Shown one piece after another: positions 42,902 through 50,788 of a stretch of 64,000 nt of DNA (positions within the stretch are counted from its first letter, which is position 1; the number at the start of each line of letters is the position of its first letter). Source of the stretch: Jiangella mangrovi (GTDB lineage Bacteria > Actinomycetota > Actinomycetes > Jiangellales > Jiangellaceae); assembly GCF_014204975.1 (NCBI RefSeq), contig NZ_JACHMM010000001.1, positions 2,046,001 through 2,110,000 on the forward strand, written 5' to 3'. Made by a program: the position numbers and the translations under genes. A model generated the notes under the pieces. The model was given only the letters and a program-made list of their open reading frames with translations. It was not told the DNA's origin and searched no databases.

Positions 42902-45651
42902 GGCTTCGCGCGCGCGGGGGCTGGGGCCCGGCGCTGCGGATCGCCCGGCGGCAGGTGCGCCGCAACCTCGGCCGGTCGGTGCTCATCGCGGTCCTGGTGG
43001 GGCTGCCGGTCGCCGGGGCCACCATCGCCGACGTCCTGTACCGCAGTGTCGAGTCGCCGGAGCGCAACGCGACGTCGCGCATCGGCGCCGCCGACGCCGT
43101 CATCGAGGTGACGCCGTGGGACACGCTGCCGATGCCCGGCAACGGCCGGCTGCCCATGGTCGACCTGAACTCCCGCGGCGACCAGCCGCCCGAGCCCGAG
43201 CGCGATGCCGCCGCGGTCGACGTCGCCGCGCTGCTGCCGCCCGGCACCGTCCTCGTGCCCGACCGCGTCAACCACGGCGTCCGGCTCGACAACGGCGACA
43301 CCGTGGTGCGCTCCGCGCTGCTCGACGTGGGGCCGCTCGGCGGCCCGCTCACCGATCACACCATCCGGCTGGAGTCCGGGCGCTGGCCCGAGGCGCGCGA
43401 CGAGGCCGCGGTCACGCCGGCGCTGGCCGACCGGCTCGGCCTGCTCGACGGCGGCGACCTGCGCCCCGACGCGACGGTCACGATCAGCGACGGGCCGACA
43501 GCCCGCGTGACGGCGGTCGTGGTCGACCCGTTCGACCTCGGCTCCGAGCGACTCAGCGTCGCGCCGGACTCCGCCGTCGCCGAGCACGCCGCGGCCGAAG
43601 CCGAGGACTCCTGGGGCATGCTCGGGTCCACCGGCGGCGTCGTGTACCTCGCCGACCTGCCCGACGGCGTCGACGTCACCTCGCTGGCCGGCGTGCTGGC
43701 CGCCGACGGTGTCGGGCTGCTGCCGCGGGGGGTGTTCAGCCATCCGGAGCAGTACTACCCCGACTACTCGGGCGGAGGGTCGCCCACCGTCGAGCAGCTG
43801 CAACAGGCCGCGCTCGTGGTGCTGGTCGTGGGGCTGGGGCTGCTCGAGGTCGTGCTGCTGGCCGGCGCGGCGTTCGCCGTCGGCGCCCGGCGACAGGTCC
43901 GCGAGCTCGGCCTCATGATGGCCGGCGGGGCCAGTGCCGCGCACGTGCGCCGGACGGTCCTGGCGCAGGGCCTGGTGCTCGGTGTTCTCGGCGCGGCCAC
44001 GGGACTCGCCGTGGGGGCGGCGCTGGTGCCCGTCGCGGCGCCGTCCTGGGAGCGCTACCTCGGCGAACTGGTCGACCACTGGACGTTCGGCTGGGCCGAG
44101 CTGGCCGCCGCTGCCGGCGTCGGCGTGCTGTCCGGGCTCGCCGCCGCGGTGGTGCCCGCCATCGGCGCGGCCCGCATGAAGCCGGTCGACGCGCTGGCCC
44201 AGCGGTTCCGGACCACCCGGCTGGCGGCCCGGCTGCCCGTGGTCGGCGTCGTACTGTTCGTCGTCGGCGCGGCCGGCGCCCTCATCGCGAGCCGGGCCAT
44301 GGCCCGCGACCTCGAGGAGTACGGCGCGGAGCTGGCCCGGCTGGCCGGCACCGGCCTGTACGTCGCGGCGCCGGCGTCGGGGCCCTACACCGCCCTGCAG
44401 CTCGGTGGCGCGCTGATCGCCACGGCGGGCATCGTCGTCCTGCTGCCCGGCCTGATCTCGGTCCTCGCCCGGACGGCCCACCGGCTCGGACTCTCGGCGC
44501 GGCTGGCGCTGCGCGACGCCGCCCGGCACCGGCACCGGACCGCTCCGGCGGTCGCGGCCATCGCGATCGTGGTGGCGGGGTCGACGGCGGTGGCGTTCGG
44601 CGCCGGCGGGACCGCCCGAGCCGACGAGCTGCGCTACACGCCGTCGCTGCCGGCCGACGTCATGCGCATCGACGTCGACCGCCAGGACCGCACCCCGGCG
44701 GAGATCGAGACGATGCTCACCGAGGCCGAGCAGGCGGCGGCCGGCGCTCTGCCCGGCGCGCAGATCATCCGGGCCACCGAAGCGACCAGCGAGTACCGGT
44801 ACGACGGCGTCTCGACTTTCGACACCGTCTGGCTGGCGACCGCGACCGACTGCATCGAGTGCCCGTACTCGGGGTCGGTGTCGGTGGCCGTCGCCGACCC
44901 CGATCTCCTCGAGCTCGTCACCGGCCGAGCCCCCGACCAGGCGATCCTCGACGCCGTCGCCGACGGCACCATGGTCGTGTTCGAGCAGCCGTACATCCAC
45001 GACGACGGGACCGTGCACATCGAGACCTATCCGGGTGAGGGGCCGCCGGAGCAGGTGCGGATCCCGGCCCGGCTCGCCGAGCGGTCCGGCGCGCACACGT
45101 CGCTGCCGGGCGCGGTCGCCTCCGCGGAGACCCTGACGGCGCACGGCTTCACCCCGATGCCGACCTCGTCCTACATCCGGTTCGGTGACGCGACGCAGCA
45201 GCAGATCGACGCCGCGCTGGGTGCCGCCGAGTCGGTCGGCGCCTGGCCGTCCGTCGAGGTGCCCCTCGACGAGGGCGTCGACCCCGCGGTGCTGGCGCTG
45301 ACCGCGGGCGCGGCATTTGTGACGCTGGTGGGCGTGGCCATCGCCGTCGCGCTGGCGGCCGCCGAGGGCCGCGCCGACCTCGCCACGCTGGCCGCCGTCG
45401 GCGCCCCGCCGAGGCGCCGGCGCAGCCTGGCCGGTGCGCAGGCGCTGGTGGTGGGTGGTCTGGGCGTGCTGATCGGGTCGGTGCTGGGCGTGTACTTCGC
45501 CTATCTGATCTGGCCGGCGCTCGGGGCGCCTGAGTTCATCTGGGCGTGGGACCACCTGTTGCTCACCGGCGTCGCGGTCCCGGTCCTGGCCGTCCTGGTG
45601 GCGGTGGTCTTCACTCCGAGCCGGTTGCCGATGATCAGGAGGGTGGAGTGA
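42898..45651 (+). CDS. FtsX-type ABC permease (large, 917 aa)
   Basis: 917 residues with two FtsX-like halves. A helix near the N-terminus (about 24-46), a large extracytoplasmic domain (50-300), then a three-helix FtsX bundle (about 310-480), further helices near 490-560 preceding a second external domain (580-790), and a final three-helix bundle with ALTAGAAFVTLVGVAIAVALAAAEGRADLATLAAVG. This arrangement suits mechanotransmission-type export. Its stop overlaps the GTG of a tiny ORF. Confidence 0.9.
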   Translation: MRLRARGGWGPALRIARRQVRRNLGRSVLIAVLVGLPVAGATIADVLYRSVESPERNATSRIGAADAVIEVTPWDTLPMPGNGRLPMVDLNSRGDQPPEPERDAAAVDVAALLPPGTVLVPDRVNHGVRLDNGDTVVRSALLDVGPLGGPLTDHTIRLESGRWPEARDEAAVTPALADRLGLLDGGDLRPDATVTISDGPTARVTAVVVDPFDLGSERLSVAPDSAVAEHAAAEAEDSWGMLGSTGGVVYLADLPDGVDVTSLAGVLAADGVGLLPRGVFSHPEQYYPDYSGGGSPTVEQLQQAALVVLVVGLGLLEVVLLAGAAFAVGARRQVRELGLMMAGGASAAHVRRTVLAQGLVLGVLGAATGLAVGAALVPVAAPSWERYLGELVDHWTFGWAELAAAAGVGVLSGLAAAVVPAIGAARMKPVDALAQRFRTTRLAARLPVVGVVLFVVGAAGALIASRAMARDLEEYGAELARLAGTGLYVAAPASGPYTALQLGGALIATAGIVVLLPGLISVLARTAHRLGLSARLALRDAARHRHRTAPAVAAIAIVVAGSTAVAFGAGGTARADELRYTPSLPADVMRIDVDRQDRTPAEIETMLTEAEQAAAGALPGAQIIRATEATSEYRYDGVSTFDTVWLATATDCIECPYSGSVSVAVADPDLLELVTGRAPDQAILDAVADGTMVVFEQPYIHDDGTVHIETYPGEGPPEQVRIPARLAERSGAHTSLPGAVASAETLTAHGFTPMPTSSYIRFGDATQQQIDAALGAAESVGAWPSVEVPLDEGVDPAVLALTAGAAFVTLVGVAIAVALAAAEGRADLATLAAVGAPPRRRRSLAGAQALVVGGLGVLIGSVLGVYFAYLIWPALGAPEFIWAWDHLLLTGVAVPVLAVLVAVVFTPSRLPMIRRVE

Positions 45652-45821
45652 ACAGCATCGCGATGCGGCGCGCCCGGCAGGCCGCGCGCCGCCGTACGCT
45701 GCAGCTTCTCGCCCTGCGGCGGGCCGAGGCCGCGGTGCGGGGGCGGCCCGGGCGGCTGACCGCCACGATGACCGGGGGCCAAGTTCGACCCGGCCGTCGC
45801 GAAGCGGGCACCGAGGGGTAA
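45648..45821 (+). CDS. 57-residue Arg-rich peptide coupled to the ABC permease
   Basis: Starts GTG 45648 overlapping the permease stop (GTGA) and has AGGAGG about six bases upstream, a stronger ribosome site than most genes here. The product is very basic (about 16 Arg), begins VNSIAMRRARQAARRRT and has no membrane segment or known domain. The coupling and SD argue that it is translated; the composition could also arise from a random GC-rich frame. TAA stop, 10 bp before bpa. Confidence 0.4.
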   Translation: MNSIAMRRARQAARRRTLQLLALRRAEAAVRGRPGRLTATMTGGQVRPGRREAGTEG

Positions 45822-45831
45822 GGATGGTCCC

Positions 45832-46416
45832 ATGACGGAGCCGAACGAGAACGCCGAATCCCACGACACCCCTGCCGACGACGAGCAGCAGCGCGTGGTC
45901 GTCGTCGGCCCCGACGGCATGGCCATCGAGTCCGCGCCCGGCGGTCACGAGGGACAGCGCTCGCTCACCGACCTGGTCGAGCAGCCGGCCAAGGTCATGC
46001 GCATCGGCAGCATGATCAAGCAGCTGCTCGACGAGGTGAAGGCCGCCCCGCTCGACGAGGCCAGCCGGCGCCGGCTGGGCGAGATCCACCGCGCGTCCAT
46101 CGACGAGCTCGAGGACGGCCTGGCGCCCGAGCTGGTCGACGAGCTCGAGCGGCTCGCCCTCCCGTTCGGCGACGACACCGTCCCCACCGACGCGGAGCTG
46201 CGGGTGGCGCAGGCCCAGCTCGTCGGCTGGCTCGAGGGCCTCTTCCACGGCATCCAGACCACGCTGTTCGCGCAGCAGATGGCCGCGCGGGCGCAGCTCG
46301 AGCAGATGCGTCGTGCGCTCCCGCCGGGCGTGCAGCTGGCTCCCGGCCAGGCGATGCCGGGCGGTCAGCCGCAGGGCGACGAGGGCGACCAGCGCGGCAG
46401 CGGGATGTACCTCTGA
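45832..46416 (+). CDS. bpa: bacterial proteasome activator Bpa (PafE-like)
   Basis: 194 residues. The DUF2587 core (about 40-150: RSLTDLVEQPAKVMRIGSMIKQLLDEVK..., IHRASIDELEDGLAPELVDELERLALPF, QLVGWLEGLFHGIQTTLFAQQMAARAQLEQMR) forms the four-helix ring subunit. The C-terminus ends GMYL, a HbYX-type tail that docks into the 20S proteasome and opens the gate, giving ATP-independent degradation. No prcB/prcA are in this window. An AAGGA lies near ten bases before ATG 45832. Confidence 0.93.
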   Translation: MTEPNENAESHDTPADDEQQRVVVVGPDGMAIESAPGGHEGQRSLTDLVEQPAKVMRIGSMIKQLLDEVKAAPLDEASRRRLGEIHRASIDELEDGLAPELVDELERLALPFGDDTVPTDAELRVAQAQLVGWLEGLFHGIQTTLFAQQMAARAQLEQMRRALPPGVQLAPGQAMPGGQPQGDEGDQRGSGMYL

Positions 46417-46853
46417 CGGTTCCGGCGGGCGATCCGCTGCTCGAGCGGATCGCCGCCGCCGTCGCCGTCGGCCACACCGAGTCGCGGACGACGGCACGCT
46501 CGCAGCTGACCGAGCTGTGGGAGGCGTCGGTGACGCCGATGCACCGCTGCGTGGTGGCGCACCACCTCGCCGACCTGCAGGACGACGTGGCCGCGGAGCT
46601 GGAGTGGGATCTGCGCGCGCTGGCCGCGGCCGAGCTGTTCGATGCCCGTGGCTTCACCGCGTCGCTGCAGCTGAACGTCGCCGACGCCTACCTGCGGTCG
46701 GGTGACGTCGCGTCGGCGCGGGCGCACGCGGCGCTGGCCCGGACGGCCTGCGCCGACCTGGACGACGACGGCTATGGCCGGATGATCACGGCCGGTGTGG
46801 CCCGCCTGGCCGAGCGGATCGACGAGGTCGACCCGGCCCGGCCACGCGGGTGA
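46413..46853 (+). CDS. helical-repeat (TPR-like) protein coupled to bpa
   Basis: 146 residues if read from CTG 46413, which overlaps the bpa stop (CTGA). The sequence from the start, DPLLERIAAAVAVGHTESRTTARSQLTELWE, through MHRCVVAHHLADLQDDVAAELEWDLRALAAAE to LQLNVADAYLRSGDVASARAHAALAR, matches a known actinobacterial type of small tetratricopeptide-like protein. The nearest AUG/GUG (GTG 46530) would delete the first 39 residues, which belong to the conserved part, so a CTG start is proposed. A scaffold or adaptor role is possible. Confidence 0.7.
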   Translation: MTVPAGDPLLERIAAAVAVGHTESRTTARSQLTELWEASVTPMHRCVVAHHLADLQDDVAAELEWDLRALAAAELFDARGFTASLQLNVADAYLRSGDVASARAHAALARTACADLDDDGYGRMITAGVARLAERIDEVDPARPRG

Positions 46854-46866
46854 TGGTGCGGGCCCG

Positions 46867-47322
46867 TCAGGCGGCGGTACGGGCGTGGCTCTCGATGACG
46901 CCGGCCAGTCGCGGCAGCGCCTCTTCGACGTGCTTCTGCGCCGACGGGCGCAGCTTGCTGTAGACCTTCTTGACGCTGTCGCGCTGCGACGCTGCGGCGC
47001 GGGCGTCGGAGACCCCGAGCAGCGCGTCGGAGATCTCGCCGCGACGGCTCTCGAAGTAGTCGGCGAGCGAGCCGCCGCCGGTGGCCTGGAAGTCGGCGTA
47101 GAACGGCTCGGCCCGCTCGACGAAGGAGTCGAGCATGTTGTCGATGGTCTCGGGAACGAACCCGGCGTTGATCTTCTTCAGGACCGCGTAGCCGCCCTTG
47201 ACGGCCATCCCCGAAACGCCGCCCTTGTCCGAGACCTCGGCGTCGACGAGCTGGTGGAGGTCCTTGACGACGGCGGGCCGGCGGCTCGGGTCGAGAAGGA
47301 TCTCGCGGAGTGTGTCAGCCAT
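46867..47322 (-). CDS. DUF6918 family protein
   Basis: 151 residues, helical and soluble. It starts MADTLREILLDPSRRPAVVKDLHQLV, with KGGVSGMAVKGGYAVLKKINAGFVP and a C-terminus ending LPRLAGVIESHARTAA. I recognise it as the uncharacterised actinobacterial DUF6918 group. The frame is open upstream, but ATG 47322 with GAGGGG about ten bases before it is the natural start. It converges on the TPR-like gene (13-bp gap). Confidence 0.8.
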   Translation of the reverse strand: MADTLREILLDPSRRPAVVKDLHQLVDAEVSDKGGVSGMAVKGGYAVLKKINAGFVPETIDNMLDSFVERAEPFYADFQATGGGSLADYFESRRGEISDALLGVSDARAAASQRDSVKKVYSKLRPSAQKHVEEALPRLAGVIESHARTAA

Positions 47323-47626
47323 GTGGGAAGTGCCCCTCAGTATCGAATCGATCATGTGTGTCAGTGCTGCCACGCCACTGTAGAACACGAAGATCCGTGC
47401 GGCGAAGAGTGGCTTTTGCCCGGTTCGGTACTCCAGCGACCTGGTGGGATCAATGTGGCCGGAGTGGCGTTCGGGGCGCGGAGGGGGCGGAGGTTGCTGC
47501 GCCGGCTCCGCTTCGCGGCGGTGAAGCATGCCGCGTGCACTCTCGACGCCGGCTCCACAACCTCCGCCCCCTCCGCGCCGTCTCGTGCCCCGGCTTCGTG
47601 TCCCGCCAGTCCGCAGCGGGAGGCCG
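47323..47626. other. 304-bp gap with a large inverted repeat
   Basis: No gene. It lies downstream of the serS-HAD operon and upstream of the DUF6918 gene on the same strand. GATACT at about 47347-47342 (minus) may be the -10 of the DUF6918 gene. The right part is dominated by the 22-bp inverted repeat described separately. Confidence 0.5.
47475..47579. repeat. 22-bp perfect inverted repeat (arms 47475-47496 and 47558-47579)
   Basis: Arms begin GGCGCGGAGG and end CTCCGCGCC and are exactly complementary over 22 bp, with a 61-bp interior. The interior carries GCCGGCTCC twice (47501-47509, 47548-47556) and a GCGGC/GCCGC hairpin (47516-47534). It could be a terminator of the serS operon, a REP-like element or a small non-autonomous element. 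Confidence 0.75.
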
Positions 47627-48442
47627 TCACGGGAGGTCGGTGAAGTAGTCGTCGAGGAGGATCGCGAGGCCGTCGGAGTCGACGTCGCCGCAGACGGCGT
47701 CGGCGATCGCCTTGACGTCGTCGGGCGCCTGGCCCATGGCCACGCCCACGCCGGCCCAGCGCAGCATCTCGATGTCGTTGTGGCCGTCGCCCACCGCGAG
47801 CGCCGCCGACGCCGTCAGGCCGAGCCGCGTCGCCACCTTCGCCAGCCCGGACGCCTTCGAGACGCCCACCGGCATGATGTCGAGCCAGGCGGTGTAGCCG
47901 ATGGCGTAGTCGACGCTGGGCAGACCGGAGTCGCGGGCGATCTCGCGCAGCCGCTCGCGGTCGCCGTTCGGCCAGCGGACCACCAGGCGGGTGACCGGGC
48001 TGGCGACCAGTTCGTCGTGCGGCACCACGGTGACGTGGCCGTCGAGGTCGCCGGTGGGGAACTCGCCCGTGACGCGGTAGCCGCGGCCCAGCTCCTCGAC
48101 CGCCAGCACCGCGTCGGGGACCTGCTCGGTGAAGTAGCGGACGGTGTCGGTGATGTCGAACGTCTCGATGTCGACGGGCGCCCGGCTGGACACGTCGATG
48201 ATGACCGCGCCGTTCGAGCAGACCGCGAAGCCGTCCTTCAGCCCGAGCTGGTCGAGCAGCGGCAGCGTGGAGTGCATGGACCGGCCGGTGGCCACGACGA
48301 CGCGCGCGCCGGAGTCGTGCGCCCGGCGCACGGCCTCGACCACGGGCGGGCGCGGCGGCCGGTGGAACTCGGCGTACGTGACCAGGGTGCCGTCGACGTC
48401 GAGCGCGACCAGCGCCGGGCGCCACCCGTTGGTCAGGGTCAC
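47627..48442 (-). CDS. HAD-superfamily hydrolase, Cof/YbiV type
   Basis: 271 residues. HAD motif I is [13 protein letters not shown], motif II is [13 protein letters not shown], and motif IV is [18 protein letters not shown], with a C2B cap in the middle. This is the Cof-type phosphatase group acting on sugar phosphates or flavin precursors. GTG 48442 overlaps the serS stop (GTGA), a coupling commonly seen in actinobacteria. Confidence 0.9.
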   Translation of the reverse strand: MTLTNGWRPALVALDVDGTLVTYAEFHRPPRPPVVEAVRRAHDSGARVVVATGRSMHSTLPLLDQLGLKDGFAVCSNGAVIIDVSSRAPVDIETFDITDTVRYFTEQVPDAVLAVEELGRGYRVTGEFPTGDLDGHVTVVPHDELVASPVTRLVVRWPNGDRERLREIARDSGLPSVDYAIGYTAWLDIMPVGVSKASGLAKVATRLGLTASAALAVGDGHNDIEMLRWAGVGVAMGQAPDDVKAIADAVCGDVDSDGLAILLDDYFTDLP

Positions 48443-49701
48443 GTCGCGACCGGTTCCAGCAGCTCGCGCCCGCCGAGGAACGGCTGCAGCGCCTTGGGCA
48501 CGTACACCGAGCCGTCGGGCTGCTGGTGGTTCTCGAGCAGCGCCACGAGCCACCGGGTGGTGGCCAGCGTGCCGTTGAGGGTCGCGACCGGGCGGGTGCC
48601 GGTCTCGGTGCGCTCGCGCACACCGAGCCGCCGCGCCTGGAACGTGGTGCAGTTGGAGGTCGAGGTGAGCTCGAGATAGCGCTCCTGCGACGGCAGCCAG
48701 GCCTCGCAGTCGAACTTGCGCGCCGCGCTCGACCCGAGGTCGCCCGCGGCGACGTCGATGACGCGATACGGCAGCTCCATGTCGCCGAGCATCTGCTCCT
48801 CCCACCCGAGCAGGCGCGCGTGCTCGTCGGCCGCGTCCTCCTCGCGGCAGTAGGAGAACATCTCCACCTTGTGGAACTGGTGAACGCGGATGATCCCGCG
48901 GGTGTCCTTTCCGTAAGAACCTGCCTCGCGGCGGTAGCAGGCCGACCACCCGGCGTAGCGCAGCGGGCCGCCGTCGAGGTCGATGATCTCGTCGGCGTGG
49001 TAGCCGGCCAGCGCGACCTCGCTGGTGCCGACGAGGTAGAGGTCGTCGGCGTCGACGCGGTAGATCTCGTCGGCGTGCGCGCCGAGGAACCCGGTGCCCT
49101 GCATGATCTCGGGGCGCACCAGGGTGGGCGTGATGACCGGCGTGAACCCGGCCGCGGCGGCGGTGGCCATGCCGTGGTTGAGCACGGCCAGCTCGAGCTG
49201 CGCCCCGACGCCGGTGAGGAAGTAGAACCGCGAGCCCGACACCTTCGCGCCGCGCTCGGTGTCGATGGCACGCAGGCCCTCGCCGAGCTCGAGGTGGTCG
49301 CGGACCCGCTCGAGCGCGGGCTTCTCGCCCATCTCGCGGAGGACCACGTAGTCGGCCTCGCCGCCCGCGGGCACGCCGTCGAGCACGATGTTCGACGGCA
49401 CCCGGGCCAGCTCGTCGAGTCGCGCCTGCGCCTCGCCGGCGGCGGCCTCGGCGCTCTTCACGGCGGCGGCGAGGTCGCGCGTGCGGGCCAGCAGCTCCTG
49501 CTTCTCCTCGGGCGAGGCCTTCGGGATCAGCTTGCCGAGGCTCTTCTGCTCCGCGCGCAGCCGCTCGAACTCGGCCAGAGAGGACCGGCGCGACTCGTCG
49601 GCGGCGAGGATGTCGTCGACGACGGCTTCGCTCTCGCCGCGCGCTCGCTGCGAGGCGCGGACACGGTCGGGGTTCTCGCGGATCAGGCGCAGATCTAGCA
49701 C
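48439..49701 (-). CDS. serS: serine--tRNA ligase
   Basis: 420 residues. The N-terminal coiled-coil arm (about 1-100: [20 protein letters not shown]...) binds the long variable arm of tRNA-Ser. Class II motifs are visible: motif 2 [26 protein letters not shown] and motif 3 [18 protein letters not shown]. It charges both serine tRNAs found in this window. GTG 49701 is chosen over 49704 because TACCCT at 49713-49708 then lies 6 nt upstream and the protein starts VLDLRLIRE, as in homologues. Confidence 0.97.
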   Translation of the reverse strand: MLDLRLIRENPDRVRASQRARGESEAVVDDILAADESRRSSLAEFERLRAEQKSLGKLIPKASPEEKQELLARTRDLAAAVKSAEAAAGEAQARLDELARVPSNIVLDGVPAGGEADYVVLREMGEKPALERVRDHLELGEGLRAIDTERGAKVSGSRFYFLTGVGAQLELAVLNHGMATAAAAGFTPVITPTLVRPEIMQGTGFLGAHADEIYRVDADDLYLVGTSEVALAGYHADEIIDLDGGPLRYAGWSACYRREAGSYGKDTRGIIRVHQFHKVEMFSYCREEDAADEHARLLGWEEQMLGDMELPYRVIDVAAGDLGSSAARKFDCEAWLPSQERYLELTSTSNCTTFQARRLGVRERTETGTRPVATLNGTLATTRWLVALLENHQQPDGSVYVPKALQPFLGGRELLEPVAT

Positions 49702-49767
49702 CACCCGAGGGTATCGGGCGGGGCGGACGGAGCGCGCGCGGGTTTCCGTGCGCGACGGCGCCGGCGC

Positions 49768-50709
49768 TCAGCCGCGGAGCTGGTCCAGCCAGGTGGCGGC
49801 GTCGGCGAAGTCGGCGTTGGACGTGCCGGGCAGGACCGGCGGGCGGACGCCGTCGGCCCGCGGGTAGGAGCCGAGGAACCGGACGGTCGCGCAGACCCGG
49901 CGCAGGCCCATCATCGCCTCGCCGACCCGGGCATCGGCGACGTGGCCCTCGACGTCGATGGCGAAGCAGTAGCGGCCCATGCCGTTGCCGGTCGGCCGCG
50001 ACTCGATGCGGGTGAGGTTGACGCCGCGCGCGGCGAACTGCTCGAGGATCTCGAGCAGCGCGCCGGGGTGGTCGTCGCGGATGAAGGCCACCAGCGTGGT
50101 CTTGTCCGAGCCGGTGGGCCGCCCGGGCTTCGTTGGCCGGGTGGCGAGCACGAACCGGGTGATCGCGTCGGAGTCCTCGCCGATGTCGACGGCGAGCGCG
50201 GTGAGCCCGTAGCGCTCGCCGGCCAGCGGCGCGGAGATGGCGGCGTCGTACACCGTCCCGTCGGGGCCCGGCGTGCGGCCGGCGACGGAGGCCGCCGCTG
50301 CCGCCGTCGACGGGCCCAGTGCGATGATGGCGTCAGGGAGCTTCGCGCTGACCCACGCCCGGCACTGCGCCTCGGCCACCGGGTGCGTGACGATGCGCCG
50401 GACGTCGGCGAGGTCCGTACCGGGGCGGGCGAGCAGCGTGAACGTGACCGGTAGCAGCACCTCGGCGGTGATGGCGAGCGGCTCGCCGCGGATCAGCTCG
50501 TCGAGCGTGGCGTTGACCGACCCCTCGACGGAGTTCTCGACCGGCACGACGGCGCCGGCGACCTCGCCCGTACGCACGGCGTTGATGACTGCGTGCACCG
50601 TCGGGAACGGCTCCAGCGTCGCGCCGGCCAGGGCGGGGAAACGCAGGGCGGCGGCCTCGGTGAACGTCGCCTCCGGGCCCAGGTAGGCGTAACGGTCGGT
50701 CATATCCAT
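49768..50709 (-). CDS. pheA: prephenate dehydratase
   Basis: 313 residues: dehydratase domain (about 1-190), starting YAYLGPEATFTEAAAL with VVPVENSVEGSVNATLDEL, and a C-terminal ACT domain (about 205-285) with the Phe-binding ESRP motif in LTRIESRPTGNG. It converts prephenate to phenylpyruvate in phenylalanine synthesis, feedback-inhibited through ACT. It is not fused to chorismate mutase. ATG 50709 has CACACT 7 nt upstream; ATG 50703 is the alternative. It lies upstream of serS on the same strand, the usual actinobacterial order. Confidence 0.95.
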   Translation of the reverse strand: MDMTDRYAYLGPEATFTEAAALRFPALAGATLEPFPTVHAVINAVRTGEVAGAVVPVENSVEGSVNATLDELIRGEPLAITAEVLLPVTFTLLARPGTDLADVRRIVTHPVAEAQCRAWVSAKLPDAIIALGPSTAAAAASVAGRTPGPDGTVYDAAISAPLAGERYGLTALAVDIGEDSDAITRFVLATRPTKPGRPTGSDKTTLVAFIRDDHPGALLEILEQFAARGVNLTRIESRPTGNGMGRYCFAIDVEGHVADARVGEAMMGLRRVCATVRFLGSYPRADGVRPPVLPGTSNADFADAATWLDQLRG

Positions 50710-50788
50710 GAAGACTAGTGTGTCGGCCTGGCCACAATTCGTGTTGTCATGGCCTTCGGAACGAGCAGGTACGGATACGGTCGACCTG

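Noticed and set aside
42442-46497. 1351-codon open frame on the minus strand
   Set aside because: It is a GC-rich shadow of the ABC ATPase, FtsX permease and bpa genes on the plus strand; composition is Arg/Gly/Asp-rich without any domain, and the sense genes have intact motifs.
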